From: Bartonella sp. ML69XJBT | Lineage (GTDB): Bacteria > Pseudomonadota > Alphaproteobacteria > Rhizobiales > Rhizobiaceae | Direction: 5' to 3' | Assembly: GCF_028618515.1 (NCBI RefSeq) | Contig: NZ_JAQITB010000013.1 | Span: forward strand, 1 to 56,479 | DNA length: 56,479 nt | Shown here: piece after piece, positions 29,368-38,552 of the stretch | Layout of the letters: every line of letters begins with the position of its first letter | Position numbering within the stretch: the stretch's first letter is position 1 | Made by a program: the position numbers and the translations under genes | Notes under the pieces: generated by a model | The model's database searches: none | Seen by the model: the letters and a program-made list of their open reading frames with translations, nothing else | Told to the model about the DNA's origin: nothing

Positions 29368-30177
29368 TTGAATACGAAAAGTCAGACTATAAAGCAGGTT
29401 AAGCAAGACAATCCTTCTTCTTTTGTTGTGGAGCAAAAAGAGAAGATGGAAACTTCTACTGAAGTAACGATGTCCGATATTGCTAAAAAATTACGCTCTG
29501 TTTATGCACAAATGCAAATGAAGAATATTCCTCGTCCTGTAACAGCACAAAGTTTTGTCGAAGAGAGTTTAAAATCTTACTTGGATGATATTAGTCGGGC
29601 AATTTTGGCTGAGCACTCTATTCGTCGCCAAAAAGAAAAAAAGCTTTTTGAGTATCTAGAGCAAATTAAAACACTTGTTCAGAGTTTGCAGAAAGAAAAG
29701 AATAGCCTAGAAGCAGCAATGGTGACCCAGCGTATGGCGCGTTCAAAATCACTTGATTCTGTTGTGCAAAAGCTTGCTAATATGGCTGGGGAGGGGGGAG
29801 AAGAATGCTCGTTGCTCCAAGAGACACCAAGCTGTTCAAAACAAAACAATATAACTGCAAGCCAAACAAATTTTGAAAATGTGTTACAAAAAGGGAATAA
29901 AAACTCTTTGCCAAATGACACTATAATCCCTTTTTCAAAAGAGGTTGAGGAGCTTGTAGAGCATTCTACCAGAGAAGAAAAGAACTCTGATGTTCAAGTA
30001 TCGGGTCTTTGTATTGAGGATGGTTGTACGTATTCCTTAAATGTGAAACCTCAGAAGATTTTCTCTTCTTCTCTTAAAAGTTTTTTTTGGTGTTTTTTAA
30101 TCATTGCATTTATGACAGCGATAACGTTATGTTTTTATGGATTTTTCAAAGGAGCTGTTTCTTTTCATTTTTATTAG
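29368..30177 (+). CDS. Coiled-coil protein with C-terminal membrane anchor, function unknown
   Basis: A 269-residue protein I do not recognise. Residues 35-75 are helical (I-A-K-K-L-R-S-V-Y-A-Q-M), residues 78-120 form a charged heptad-like coiled coil (R-R-Q-K-E-K-K-L-F-E-Y-L-E-Q-I-K), residues 145-230 are polar and low-complexity, and 238-258 is one membrane helix followed by a short tail. There is no signal peptide, so a tail-anchored inner-membrane protein facing the cytoplasm is likely. The start is TTG at 29368 with GAGGGG about ten bases before it; ATG codons at residues 27 and 35 are alternatives. Confidence 0.65.
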   Translation: MNTKSQTIKQVKQDNPSSFVVEQKEKMETSTEVTMSDIAKKLRSVYAQMQMKNIPRPVTAQSFVEESLKSYLDDISRAILAEHSIRRQKEKKLFEYLEQIKTLVQSLQKEKNSLEAAMVTQRMARSKSLDSVVQKLANMAGEGGEECSLLQETPSCSKQNNITASQTNFENVLQKGNKNSLPNDTIIPFSKEVEELVEHSTREEKNSDVQVSGLCIEDGCTYSLNVKPQKIFSSSLKSFFWCFLIIAFMTAITLCFYGFFKGAVSFHFY

Positions 30178-30187
30178 GTTAAGTGCT

Positions 30188-30331
30188 ATGAGATATGTTG
30201 CGCATTCTTTATTTTCTGAAGGTATGTGTGGCATTTTGAATTATCCTTTTAAATACGCGATAAAAACAAGTGAAGAAGAGGCTTATTGGAGAGGAGCTCT
30301 CGAATTATCTAAAAAACTCAAATTATCTTGA
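30188..30331 (+). CDS. Possible 47-codon small protein
   Basis: A short frame (M-R-Y-V-A-H-S-L-F-S-E-G-M) between the coiled-coil gene and the TSUP permease, 10 bases after the former and 11 before the latter. It ends E-E-E-A-Y-W-R-G-A-L-E-L-S-K-K-L and is mildly charged. The tight spacing on the same strand suggests an operon member; no family is recognised and the ribosome binding site is weak. Confidence 0.35.
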   Translation: MRYVAHSLFSEGMCGILNYPFKYAIKTSEEEAYWRGALELSKKLKLS

Positions 30332-30342
30332 AGGTTTTATAA

Positions 30343-31263
30343 GTGAGTATTTATTTGCCAATTGCTGAAATGTCTCTCAACATGCTGATCTTGATTGGTA
30401 TGGGAGTCGTCGCTGGTTTTTTTTCAGGTCTTTTTGGTATTGGTGGTGGTTTTCTTATTACGCCTCTATTAATTTTTTATAATGTCCCTCCTGCTATTGC
30501 TGTTGGAACAGGTGCTAATCAGATGATTGCATCATCTGTGACGGGAGCAATTACACATTTTAGAAGGCGTACTCTTGATATCAAACTTGGTATTCTTTTG
30601 GCAATTGGAGGGGGCGTTGGCTCTGTCATTGGGATTCAGATTTTTTCTGTTTTGAAAAAATTAGGACAATTAGATTTGATGATTTCACTTCTTTATGTGG
30701 TTCTTCTTGGCAGTATTGGAAGTTTAATGATTATTGAAAGCTGGCGCGATATGGTGCGTCGGCGTCAGGAACAAAAAATCCATGTTCGTCTTGCTGGCAA
30801 ACATAATTGGATCCATCGATTGCCATTAAAAATGCGTTTTCGCACATCTATGATCTATGTGAGCATTATTCCAGTTTTAGCGATTGGTCTCATTGTTGGG
30901 TTGTTGTCCTCTATTATGGGAATTGGTGGCGGATTCTTTATGATACCGGCATTGATTTACCTTCTGCGCGTTCCAACCAGTGTGGTGATTGGAACATCAC
31001 TTTTTCAGATTACATTTGTATCTTCTTTTACCACAGTTTTGCAAAGTGTGACTAATCAGTCCGTTGATATCGTGTTAGCTTTTTTGTTGATGCTTGGTGG
31101 TAGTATTGGGGCGCAATATGGAACACGGGTTGGACGAAAGTTAAAGGCTGAACAGTTGCGTATGGCTCTTGCATTTTTGGTGTTGATTGTATGTATGCGT
31201 CTTGCATTTCAATTATTTATACGCCCTGATAATCTTTTCTCTCTGGATATTTTGATGAGATAA
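30343..31263 (+). CDS. TSUP family permease (TauE/SafE-like)
   Basis: A 306-residue membrane protein with two homologous halves, each carrying the TSUP signature: G-L-F-G-I-G-G-G-F-L near residue 30 and S-S-I-M-G-I-G-G-G-F-F near residue 190. About eight helices are expected. The family exports or imports sulfite, sulfonates or related anions. The start is GTG; M-S-L-N-M at residue 10 is an alternative. The TIGR02186-type gene begins 2 bases after the stop, a pairing I know from other Rhizobiales. Confidence 0.9.
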   Translation: MSIYLPIAEMSLNMLILIGMGVVAGFFSGLFGIGGGFLITPLLIFYNVPPAIAVGTGANQMIASSVTGAITHFRRRTLDIKLGILLAIGGGVGSVIGIQIFSVLKKLGQLDLMISLLYVVLLGSIGSLMIIESWRDMVRRRQEQKIHVRLAGKHNWIHRLPLKMRFRTSMIYVSIIPVLAIGLIVGLLSSIMGIGGGFFMIPALIYLLRVPTSVVIGTSLFQITFVSSFTTVLQSVTNQSVDIVLAFLLMLGGSIGAQYGTRVGRKLKAEQLRMALAFLVLIVCMRLAFQLFIRPDNLFSLDILMR

Positions 31264-31265
31264 AA

Positions 31266-32075
31266 ATGGGTAGATTCTTTTCTTTATGCATCATTGCAGG
31301 TTGTTTTTGTGTTGTTTCTTTTTCTGCTTGGTCACATATCGGCGCAAAAGCTGCGTACATTGATCCCGTTGATCATGAAACTATCCAAGTTATTGTAACA
31401 ACAAATAGGATTACAGTTGATGCACATTTCGACGGTCGTGATCTGTATATTGCTGGTGTTTTGGAAAATATCGATCCTTTATATTCTCGACAAAATCCTT
31501 ATGATATTATTGTGAGCTTAGAGGGACCAGCTCGGACAATGGTGATGCGAGAAAAGAAACGTAATGCTGGTGTTTGGGTTAATGCAGATTCCCTTATTTT
31601 TAAAAATGTTCCTCTCTTTTATTCTATGGTCACAACGCGTGAGATTGATGATATTACAAGCGCTGAAGATTATAAACGTTTAGGGCTTGGATTATCTTCT
31701 TTATACTTGCCGACGGATGAACAAGATCAAAAGAAAATACAAATTTTTCGTGACGAGCTTATAAAATTACAAAAAGCCAAAAATCTTTATTATGAGGAAG
31801 AGGGCGGTGTTCATTTTGGTTCTGGTGCACTTTTCACAGCACATTTTCGTTTGCCAGCCAATACGCCTGTTGGACATTATCAGGTTCGTGCTTATCTTTT
31901 TCGTAATGGGCAATTTATTGACAGCACAACGACAACTCTTGAAATCGTTAAAGCACAAATTACTTATACAATTTTTCATGTAGCGCACAAGCATAGCTTG
32001 CTCTATGGTATCGTTGCTGTAATTGTGGCTATTAGTACAGGCTGCTTATGTCGCTTGATTTTCCGAAAAGATTAG
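31266..32075 (+). CDS. TIGR02186-type membrane protein, partner of the TSUP permease
   Basis: A 269-residue protein with a signal peptide or first helix at residues 5-25, a periplasmic domain (about 26-235) containing P-Y-D-I-I-V-S-L-E-G-P and R-L-P-A-N-T-P-V-G-H-Y, and a C-terminal membrane helix at about 245-265. This matches the conserved alphaproteobacterial family TIGR02186 found beside TSUP transporters. Its role is unknown; the 2-base spacing suggests the two act together. Confidence 0.8.
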   Translation: MGRFFSLCIIAGCFCVVSFSAWSHIGAKAAYIDPVDHETIQVIVTTNRITVDAHFDGRDLYIAGVLENIDPLYSRQNPYDIIVSLEGPARTMVMREKKRNAGVWVNADSLIFKNVPLFYSMVTTREIDDITSAEDYKRLGLGLSSLYLPTDEQDQKKIQIFRDELIKLQKAKNLYYEEEGGVHFGSGALFTAHFRLPANTPVGHYQVRAYLFRNGQFIDSTTTTLEIVKAQITYTIFHVAHKHSLLYGIVAVIVAISTGCLCRLIFRKD

Positions 32076-32096
32076 CGAAGAAGAACCTTCAGTTCT

Positions 32097-32378
32097 TTAT
32101 TTTTTTTCAAGGATGCGTAAGATGAGAAAAATAGGCACAACAATGATGGCTCCCATCATGGTCAGATAAGAAAGATTTGTAAGGGTTATAAAGCCTGTTT
32201 CCCAGAGAGATTTTAAAAACTTTATCATTTTCTGTACAAGACTCTCAGGTGTCCAGCCAAGAAAGTTCATGATAATGCCAGCGAGGAAGGAAAGGATGAG
32301 CAATTTTAGAACAACACGCCCTAATGTCCCTCCAAGAAATCTATGAAGAGAATTGGCCCACTTTTGCTTTTTGTTCAT
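32097..32378 (-). CDS. DUF6460-like small membrane protein
   Basis: A 93-residue protein with two membrane helices (about 20-43 and 68-88). The N-terminal pattern H-R-F-L-G-G-T-L-G-R-V-V-L-K-L-L and the F-L-G-W-T-P loop match a conserved Rhizobiales small membrane family (DUF6460), sometimes misnamed integrase. Function unknown. It is convergent with the TIGR02186 gene. Confidence 0.75.
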   Translation of the reverse strand: MNKKQKWANSLHRFLGGTLGRVVLKLLILSFLAGIIMNFLGWTPESLVQKMIKFLKSLWETGFITLTNLSYLTMMGAIIVVPIFLILRILEKK

Positions 32379-32818
32379 TTTTTATACTTTCAAATATATT
32401 ATCCTATTGTTGCATAATATAATGGTGTTATCATTACAAAGAAGAAATAATACTTTTTTTATTATTTTTCCTTACTTCTCTTTCGAGTTTACCACCTTGT
32501 AATACGGGGGTAACCTTCGTGCTGGTTTCTGAAACACGCTCGTGTTCTGTTGGCATTTTTCGAGGTATCTTCATAATATTCCTTTCACTTTTAATGGATA
32601 TTCTTTAGTTTCTCATGAATTTATGGGGAAATGTCATAATGTTTCGACGTTTTACATGAGGATGAAAAATTTTCAGTACGTCGAAGATTCCATAACAAAT
32701 CAATGTGTTGTGTATAGAATGTGATTTCAAGACATCCTATTCCAAAGAGAGATTATTCATCTCGACAGGACCTGTATATATAGGTATTATATCTAAGTAT
32801 TTCAACTTTTGTAAAAAA
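32379..32818. other. Intergenic, second half is the repeated binding-protein spacer
   Basis: No gene. From about 32630 it is homologous to the spacers that follow the first, second and third binding-protein genes (35110, 37655 and 40187 onward), including the conserved inverted repeat, so it is the left edge of the amplified unit. Confidence 0.6.
32642..32686 (+). repeat. Conserved spacer inverted repeat, copy 1
   Basis: Left arm TTTCGACGT and right arm ACGTCGAAG form a stem. The same hairpin occurs in the spacers after three binding-protein genes. No T-run follows, so it is not a simple terminator. Confidence 0.6.
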
Positions 32819-33428
32819 ATAGTTATTTGTTTATTAGAAAGACCAATGCAACAAAAACAAGCAGCATAAGTGGAAAGAAATTCAGTGTTTTGAAAGCAGA
32901 GGGTTTTGAAATGTGTTGTTGAAGAAAAAGTTGATTGTATGCAGGGGGAAGGAATATCAGGTCACTATTGTTTTCGTGCTTTAGACTACGCCATTTTTTC
33001 TTAAAAGAGGATAAGGCTGGAGAGTGTTCTTTTTGGGATTTCATGGAAAAACTCAAATTTTCTTCTGCAGAAGGAGGTAAAGAGTTATGGTTTGCAAACT
33101 CTTCTTTAGGATTATAAAAATAGTCAATTATTCTTGAAGTTTTTGAATCGAGGGGATGATATTTTGATAACTTTTTTAAAAATCATTAAGAGGAAATTTG
33201 CTGAAGCAAACAAGAAGTCTTTGCCTGATGTGCTTTAAATTATAGATGTTGTGATTTAGCACGGATGCTGTCATGTGTGGTGTTACTCATTATGATCAGA
33301 TCATTTTCTGTTGCATATCTTAATCTCGTTTAGTTGTGTTGGGAGGGACGAGTGGTTATTGTTAAAGATTTTAATATTTATTAAGGGGGTGTATTTTCTC
33401 AGTCTGATTTACTTATTTTTTTGCGCAC
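32819..33428 (+). pseudogene. Decayed copy of the xseA 5' part, no. 1
   Basis: Aligns with the first ~215 codons of intact xseA (40601 onward). It retains the equivalents of TGTTGTTGAAGAAAA, GGAATATCAGGT, ATGGAAAAACTCAAATTTTC and the I-P-K-P-D-V region, but with many deletions and stops. The first binding-protein gene starts about 50 bases later. Apparent minus-strand frames here are shadows. Confidence 0.82.
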
Positions 33429-33475
33429 TATTGTTGCATGGGGAATTTATACATAAATTTTAAAAGGAAAAATTG

Positions 33476-35107
33476 ATGAGTTTAAAAAGAAAAATATTAA
33501 AAGGGAGCAGTTCTTTTATTTCTGCTGTTCTTGCAGTGGGGATGTTTGCACAACAAGTGTCAGCAAAGACACCTGCTGATACTCTCGTGATGGCTTTGAA
33601 CATCGATTCAATCGAGACTTTTGATCCGGCACAGATCAATGAACGTTATGGAAATGAAATCGTTGCCAATATTTGTGATAACCTCATCGATTCCGCTACA
33701 GATGATTCAGCTAAAATAGCTCCTTCTTTGGCAAAGAGTTGGGATGTTTCAAATGAAGGTGGGGGTACGGTGATTACCTTTCATTTGCGCGATGATTTGA
33801 AGTTTAATGATGGCCGTACTGCTGGTGCTCATGATCTTGTTTGGGGCATGAAGCGGGTTGTCAAATTGAAGCTGTCTGCAGCGGCAATATTTAATGAATA
33901 TGGTATTACAGAACAAAATGTTGATTCTACTCTGCAAGCACCAGATGAAAAAACGGTGGTGATGAAATTTGACAAGCTTTATCCAGCAGAGATCATCCTT
34001 GGGCATATTCTTACTACTCGTGTTGCTGCTCTTCTTGATCGTGAAACAATTATGAAACACGAACAAGATGGTGATATGGGAAATCGCTATTTGGCAAGCC
34101 ATGCCGCTTGTGTTGGTCCTTATCAGTTAGAAAGCTGGCGTTCGGGAGAAGCGATTTTGTTGCGTGCCAGTTCCCATTATTGGGGAGAGGCACCCAAATT
34201 GAAGAAGATTCTTATTCGTCATATTGGCGAGCCTGGAACACAACGTTTATTGTTGGAAAAACACGATATCGATGTGGCACGTAATTTGATGCCAGAGGAT
34301 GTAGCAGATCTCCAAGCAACAACAGATATTAAGATTGAGAAAAGATTGACCCCATCTGTGATCATGTGGGGGTTTAATACGACAAATCCTATTTTTGCCA
34401 ATGAAAAAGTGCGTTTGGCAATGCGCTATCTTATTGATTATGAAACACTTGGAAAGACTCTTCTTAAAGATGTTGGTATTCCACGGGCAAGCTTTATTCC
34501 CATTGGTAATCTTGGTGCCTTGGATGAAAAAGAGGGGCAACCTTTTAAACTTGACCTTCAAAAAGCTAAGCAGCTTTTGACAGAAGCAGGTTATCCGGAT
34601 GGTTTTGAGGCTAATATTTATGCCGGAAAATCTCCTTATCCTTTTGCTTTGCCTATTGCTCAGTCTATTCAAGACAATGCCAAGAAGGTAGGTGTGCATT
34701 TTAAGATTGAAAATTTTGTAGGAACACAGTTGTTTTCAAAGCTTTATGCACGTGGTTTTGATACAATTTTTATGGGATGGAATAACGATTCTGCAGATCC
34801 TTATACGATGGCTTCACGTCTTGTTTACAATCCTGATAATCGATTTGAGGCTAAAAACACGGGCTATCCTAGTTGGTGTCATGGCTATTTTGATGAAGAG
34901 ATGAATAAAAAGGTGAGGGAAGCATTGTTTCAGAAAGATCCACAGAAACGGGCGCAGATGTATGCTGATTTGCAGCGTGATTTTATGCAAAAAGGTCCGT
35001 ATGCGTTTATCTATCAGACATATAATATTATCGCTATGACACCTGATGTGAAAAAATGGGTTTGGAATAGTGCACCACGTATTTTTTATAGTGCCATTGA
35101 AAAATAA
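33476..35107 (+). CDS. Peptide ABC transporter substrate-binding protein 1 (SBP family 5)
   Basis: A 543-residue periplasmic binding protein of the DppA/OppA family. The signal peptide runs to about residue 30 (Q-Q-V-S-A, then K-T-P-A-D-T). The family-5 body shows F-H-L-R-D-D-L-K-F-N-D-G-R, G-P-Y-Q-L-E-S-W and V-R-L-A-M-R-Y-L-I-D-Y. There is no lipobox Cys, so it is soluble. The ATG at 33476 is chosen over the in-frame TTG at 33473, with AAAAGGAAA about six bases before. It is closest to binding protein 3 of the array. It probably feeds the dppBCDF permease about 14 kb downstream; ligand unknown (di/oligopeptides or heme are family possibilities). Confidence 0.92.
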   Translation: MSLKRKILKGSSSFISAVLAVGMFAQQVSAKTPADTLVMALNIDSIETFDPAQINERYGNEIVANICDNLIDSATDDSAKIAPSLAKSWDVSNEGGGTVITFHLRDDLKFNDGRTAGAHDLVWGMKRVVKLKLSAAAIFNEYGITEQNVDSTLQAPDEKTVVMKFDKLYPAEIILGHILTTRVAALLDRETIMKHEQDGDMGNRYLASHAACVGPYQLESWRSGEAILLRASSHYWGEAPKLKKILIRHIGEPGTQRLLLEKHDIDVARNLMPEDVADLQATTDIKIEKRLTPSVIMWGFNTTNPIFANEKVRLAMRYLIDYETLGKTLLKDVGIPRASFIPIGNLGALDEKEGQPFKLDLQKAKQLLTEAGYPDGFEANIYAGKSPYPFALPIAQSIQDNAKKVGVHFKIENFVGTQLFSKLYARGFDTIFMGWNNDSADPYTMASRLVYNPDNRFEAKNTGYPSWCHGYFDEEMNKKVREALFQKDPQKRAQMYADLQRDFMQKGPYAFIYQTYNIIAMTPDVKKWVWNSAPRIFYSAIEK

Positions 35108-35152
35108 GTGTGTCTTAGAACATTGTAAATTCTAAAAGCGTGATCATGAGAG

Positions 35153-35199
35153 CTTCGACGTTTTGCCTATGGTTGAAAAATCGCTGCAATATGTCGAAG
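35153..35199 (+). repeat. Conserved spacer inverted repeat, copy 2
   Basis: CTTCGACGTTTTGC and GCAATATGTCGAAG pair at 13 of 14 positions (one wobble) around an 19-base loop, 45 bases after the stop of binding protein 1. Confidence 0.65.
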
Positions 35200-35334
35200 T
35201 TCATCGGTAGCGAAGCAATATGCCAGCGAGAGAACGGGATTTCAAGGTAGCCCATTTCACAAAGAGGTTATTCACCTCGACAAAGCATATGTGCGTAGGT
35301 ATTATGGTTGAACATTTCAATCTTTTTGAAAAAA

Positions 35335-35985
35335 TAATCATTTGCTGATTGGCAGGACAAACGCAACAAAGCAGGCACAATAAACAGTGCAAAATTTGGT
35401 GTTTTTGAAAGAGTGGGGGGCTTTAAAATGTGTTGTTGAGGAAAAATTTGATTGTATGCAGGGGCGTGGGGGAATGTTAGGTCACTGGGGGGGCATGCTT
35501 TAAATTATACCCTCTTTTCTTAAAAGAAGATAAGGTGCTGAGAGTGTTTTTGGGGGGATTCATAGAGAAGCTTAGATTTCTCCTTAAAGAAAGAGAGAAG
35601 GAAGCGCTATGAGCACTCAGTTCTTTAGAATTTTCAGAATAGCAATTTGTTATTGAGGTTTTTAAATCAACTGAAGGTGGTGCTGTGGTCACTCTTTTCA
35701 GAAAAGAGCAGGAAGACGTTTGAAAAAGAAAGCCTGTTTGATGAAGTAAACAAGAAATCTTTGCTTGATATACTTCGAATTATAGATGTTGTGATATCGG
35801 TAAGAGATCTTGTCACTTGTGGTGTTACTCATCGCATAGGAGGTGATTGTTTTCTGTTGTATATTTTGCTTTAGCCTATCTGTGTTCGGAGGGGATGAGT
35901 GGCTACTGCTGTTGAGAGTTTTGATGCTTTTTCTCTAGGGGGGCTTATTCCAAAAACTAATCTTTTTATTTTTGCGTGTTGTTGT
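35335..35985 (+). pseudogene. Decayed copy of the xseA 5' part, no. 2
   Basis: Homologous to xseA codons 1 to about 215 but full of stops and indels. The best-kept stretch (35730-35800) still reads L-F-D-E-V-N-K-K-S-L-L against [10 protein letters not shown] in XseA; the end retains CTTATTCCAAAA. The second binding-protein gene follows at 36028. Confidence 0.82.
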
Positions 35986-36027
35986 CGCATGGGGCGTTTG
36001 TACAATAAATTTTAAAAGGAAAATTTG

Positions 36028-37653
36028 ATGAGTTTAAAAAGAAAAATATTAAAAGGAAGCAGTTCTTTTGTTTCTGCTGTTCTTGCATTGGCGATGTTTG
36101 CACAACACGTTTCAGCAAAAACACCTGCCGATACCCTCGTGATGGCTTGGAATATTGATGGCATCAGTACTTTTGATCCTGCGCAGATCAACAACGTTTA
36201 TGGAACTGAAATTGTTCTCAATGTTTGTGACAATTTGGTTGATACTGTTAGAGATGATCCAACAAAAGTCATTCCCTCTTTGGCAACGCATTGGGATGTT
36301 TCAAGTGATGATCAGAAGACAGTGCTTACTTTTCATTTGCGTGATGGTTTGAAGTTTAATGACGGTCGGCCTGCGAATGCCCATGATCTTGTTTGGAGTA
36401 TGAAGCGGATTATTAAGTTGAAGTTGGCTAGAGAAGAGCTCTTTCATGAATATGGTATTACAGAACAGAACATGGGTTCTGCTCTTCAAGCACCGGATGA
36501 GAAAACGGTGGTAATGAAATTTGATAAGCCTTATCCCGTAGAGATTCTCCTTAGTAATATTGTTGCGAGTCACGCTACTGCTTTGCTTGATCGTGAGACC
36601 ATTATAAAACATGAAAAAAATAGTGATGTGGGTAATCGTTATTTGGCGAGTCATGCTGCTTGTGTTGGTCCTTATAACTTGGCGAGTTGGCGTCCTGGAG
36701 AGGCTATTTTATTGCGTGCAAGTGCTCATTATTGGGGGAAAGCACCTAAATTGAAAAAAATTCTCATTCGCCATGTTGCGGAGTCTGGAACACAACGCTT
36801 ATTGTTGCAAAAAGGTGATATCGATGTTGCTCGTGATTTGAGACCTGAGGATCTTGCAGATCTCCAAGCAACAACAGATATTAAGGTAAAAAGAGTGTTG
36901 GAGCCTACCGTAATGATATGGGGATTCAACACGACAAATCCTATTTTTGCCAATGAAAAAGTGCGTTTGGCGATGCGCTATCTTATTGATTATGAGGCTC
37001 TTGGCAAGACTCTTCTCAAAGGTGTTGGTGTTCCACGGGCAAGTTTTATTCCTCTTGGTAATTTTGGAGCTTTGGATGAAAAAGAAGGGCAGCCCTTTAA
37101 ACTGGATCTTCAAAAAGCCAAACAGCTTTTGACAGAGGCAGGTTATTCGAAAGGCTTTGAGGTTAATTTTTTAATAGGAAGCTCTCATTATGCTTTGCCC
37201 ATTGCTCAGTCTATTCAAGACAATGCAAAAAAGGTAGGCGTGCATCTTAAAATTGAACGTTTAGCAGGTGCACAGTTGTTTTCAAAACTTTCTGCGCGTG
37301 CTTTTGATACGATTTTTGTTGGATGGAATAATGACTCTGCGGATCCTCATTCCATGGCTTCACGTCTTGTTTACAATCCTGATAATCGGTTTGAGGCGAA
37401 AAATACAGCCCACCTTAGTTGGTGTCATGGCTATTTGGATGAGGCTATGAATAAAAAGGTAGAGGCAGCATTGTTTCAAAAAGATCCACAGAAACGGGCA
37501 CAAATCTATGCTGATTTGCAGCGTGAACTTATGCAAAAAGGACCTTATGCTTTTATCTTTCAGAAATATAATGTTGTAGCTATGACACCTCGTATTAAAC
37601 AATGGGTATGGAATAGTACACCACGTATTTTTTATAATGCCATTGAAAAATAA
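36028..37653 (+). CDS. Peptide ABC transporter substrate-binding protein 2 (SBP family 5)
   Basis: A 541-residue paralog of binding protein 1 with the same signal peptide type (Q-H-V-S-A, then K-T-P-A-D-T) and family-5 landmarks. In the C-terminal half it has G-S-S-H-Y-A-L-P-I-A-Q where proteins 1 and 3 have an A-G-K-(S/T)-P-Y-P-F-A-L-P insertion, which groups it with protein 4. Differences near F-L-I-G-S-S-H and in the R-L-A-G-A segment fall where family-5 proteins contact ligand, so specificity may differ; that is inference. The ATG at 36028 is preferred over TTG at 36025. Confidence 0.92.
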   Translation: MSLKRKILKGSSSFVSAVLALAMFAQHVSAKTPADTLVMAWNIDGISTFDPAQINNVYGTEIVLNVCDNLVDTVRDDPTKVIPSLATHWDVSSDDQKTVLTFHLRDGLKFNDGRPANAHDLVWSMKRIIKLKLAREELFHEYGITEQNMGSALQAPDEKTVVMKFDKPYPVEILLSNIVASHATALLDRETIIKHEKNSDVGNRYLASHAACVGPYNLASWRPGEAILLRASAHYWGKAPKLKKILIRHVAESGTQRLLLQKGDIDVARDLRPEDLADLQATTDIKVKRVLEPTVMIWGFNTTNPIFANEKVRLAMRYLIDYEALGKTLLKGVGVPRASFIPLGNFGALDEKEGQPFKLDLQKAKQLLTEAGYSKGFEVNFLIGSSHYALPIAQSIQDNAKKVGVHLKIERLAGAQLFSKLSARAFDTIFVGWNNDSADPHSMASRLVYNPDNRFEAKNTAHLSWCHGYLDEAMNKKVEAALFQKDPQKRAQIYADLQRELMQKGPYAFIFQKYNVVAMTPRIKQWVWNSTPRIFYNAIEK

Positions 37654-37698
37654 ATCTGTCTTAGAAGATTATAAATTCTAAAAGTGTTATCCTGATAA

Positions 37699-37744
37699 CT
37701 TCGGTGTTTTTTCTATGGTTGAAAAACCTTACAAGATGCCGAAG
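37699..37744 (+). repeat. Conserved spacer inverted repeat, copy 3
   Basis: CTTCGGTGTTTTTT pairs with ACAAGATGCCGAAG. Relative to the other copies the sixth pair has changed from A-T to G-C on both arms, a compensatory change. Confidence 0.6.
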
Positions 37745-37879
37745 CTCATCGGTAGCGAAGCGATATGCTCTGGAGAGAATGGGGTTCAAGATATCCTCTT
37801 TCAAAGAGAGATTATTCATCTCGACAAATCCTTTATATATAGGTATTATGGTTGACTGTTTCAATCTTTTTGAAAAAAT

Positions 37880-38503
37880 AATTATTTGTTGATGGCAAGG
37901 CAAACGCAAAAAAACAGGCACAATAAGTGGTGCAAAGTTTGGTGTTTTTGAAAGAGTGGGGGGCTTTAAAATGTGTTGTTGAAGAGAAATTTGATTGTAT
38001 GCAGGGGCGTGAGGGAATGTTAGGTTACTGTGGGGTTCATACGTTAGATTGTGCTCTCTTTCCTTAACAGAAGATAAGATGCTGAAAGTGTTCTTTGCTG
38101 GGGTTTATAGAAAAACTCAAATTTTCTCCTGAAGAAGGAGGGAGAGTGTTATGGTTTGCAAATCTTCTCTAGGGCTATTCAAATATTCAATGATTCTTGA
38201 GGTTTTAGCAACGAGGGATGTGATGTTTCTTTCTTAGAAAATGGTAAGAATAAGTTTGAGGAAGAAGGTTTGTTTGATGAAACAAAAAAGGATCTTACCC
38301 TGATATGTCCTGAATTATTCGTGTTTTGACGTACTAGTAGGATGCTTATCGTTTATGATGTTACTCATTATTTATCGAGACGTTTTCCTTTGCATATTTT
38401 CATTGCGCTTATTCGTGTCTGGGGGGGGTGAATAGCTGTTGTTGGAGGTCTTATATCTCTAAGGGGGTGTGTTTTCTCAGTCTGATTTTCTTATTTTTGC
38501 GCA
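37880..38503 (+). pseudogene. Decayed copy of the xseA 5' part, no. 3
   Basis: The same homology to the beginning of xseA, with stops and deletions. Landmarks are GGGGGGCTTTAAAATGTGTT, ATAGAAAAACTCAAATTTTC and GAGGAAGAAGGTTTGTTTGA. The third binding-protein gene begins about 50 bases later. Confidence 0.82.
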
Positions 38504-38552
38504 TTATTGTTGCATGGAGAATTTATACAATACGTTTTAAAAGGAAAAATTG

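Noticed and set aside
32823-33056. 77-codon minus-strand frame with a C-terminal hydrophobic stretch
   Set aside because: It lies antisense to the decayed xseA copy, which explains the sequence better.
35647-35874. 75-codon plus-strand frame
   Set aside because: It is the residual xseA frame inside decayed copy no. 2, not an independent gene.
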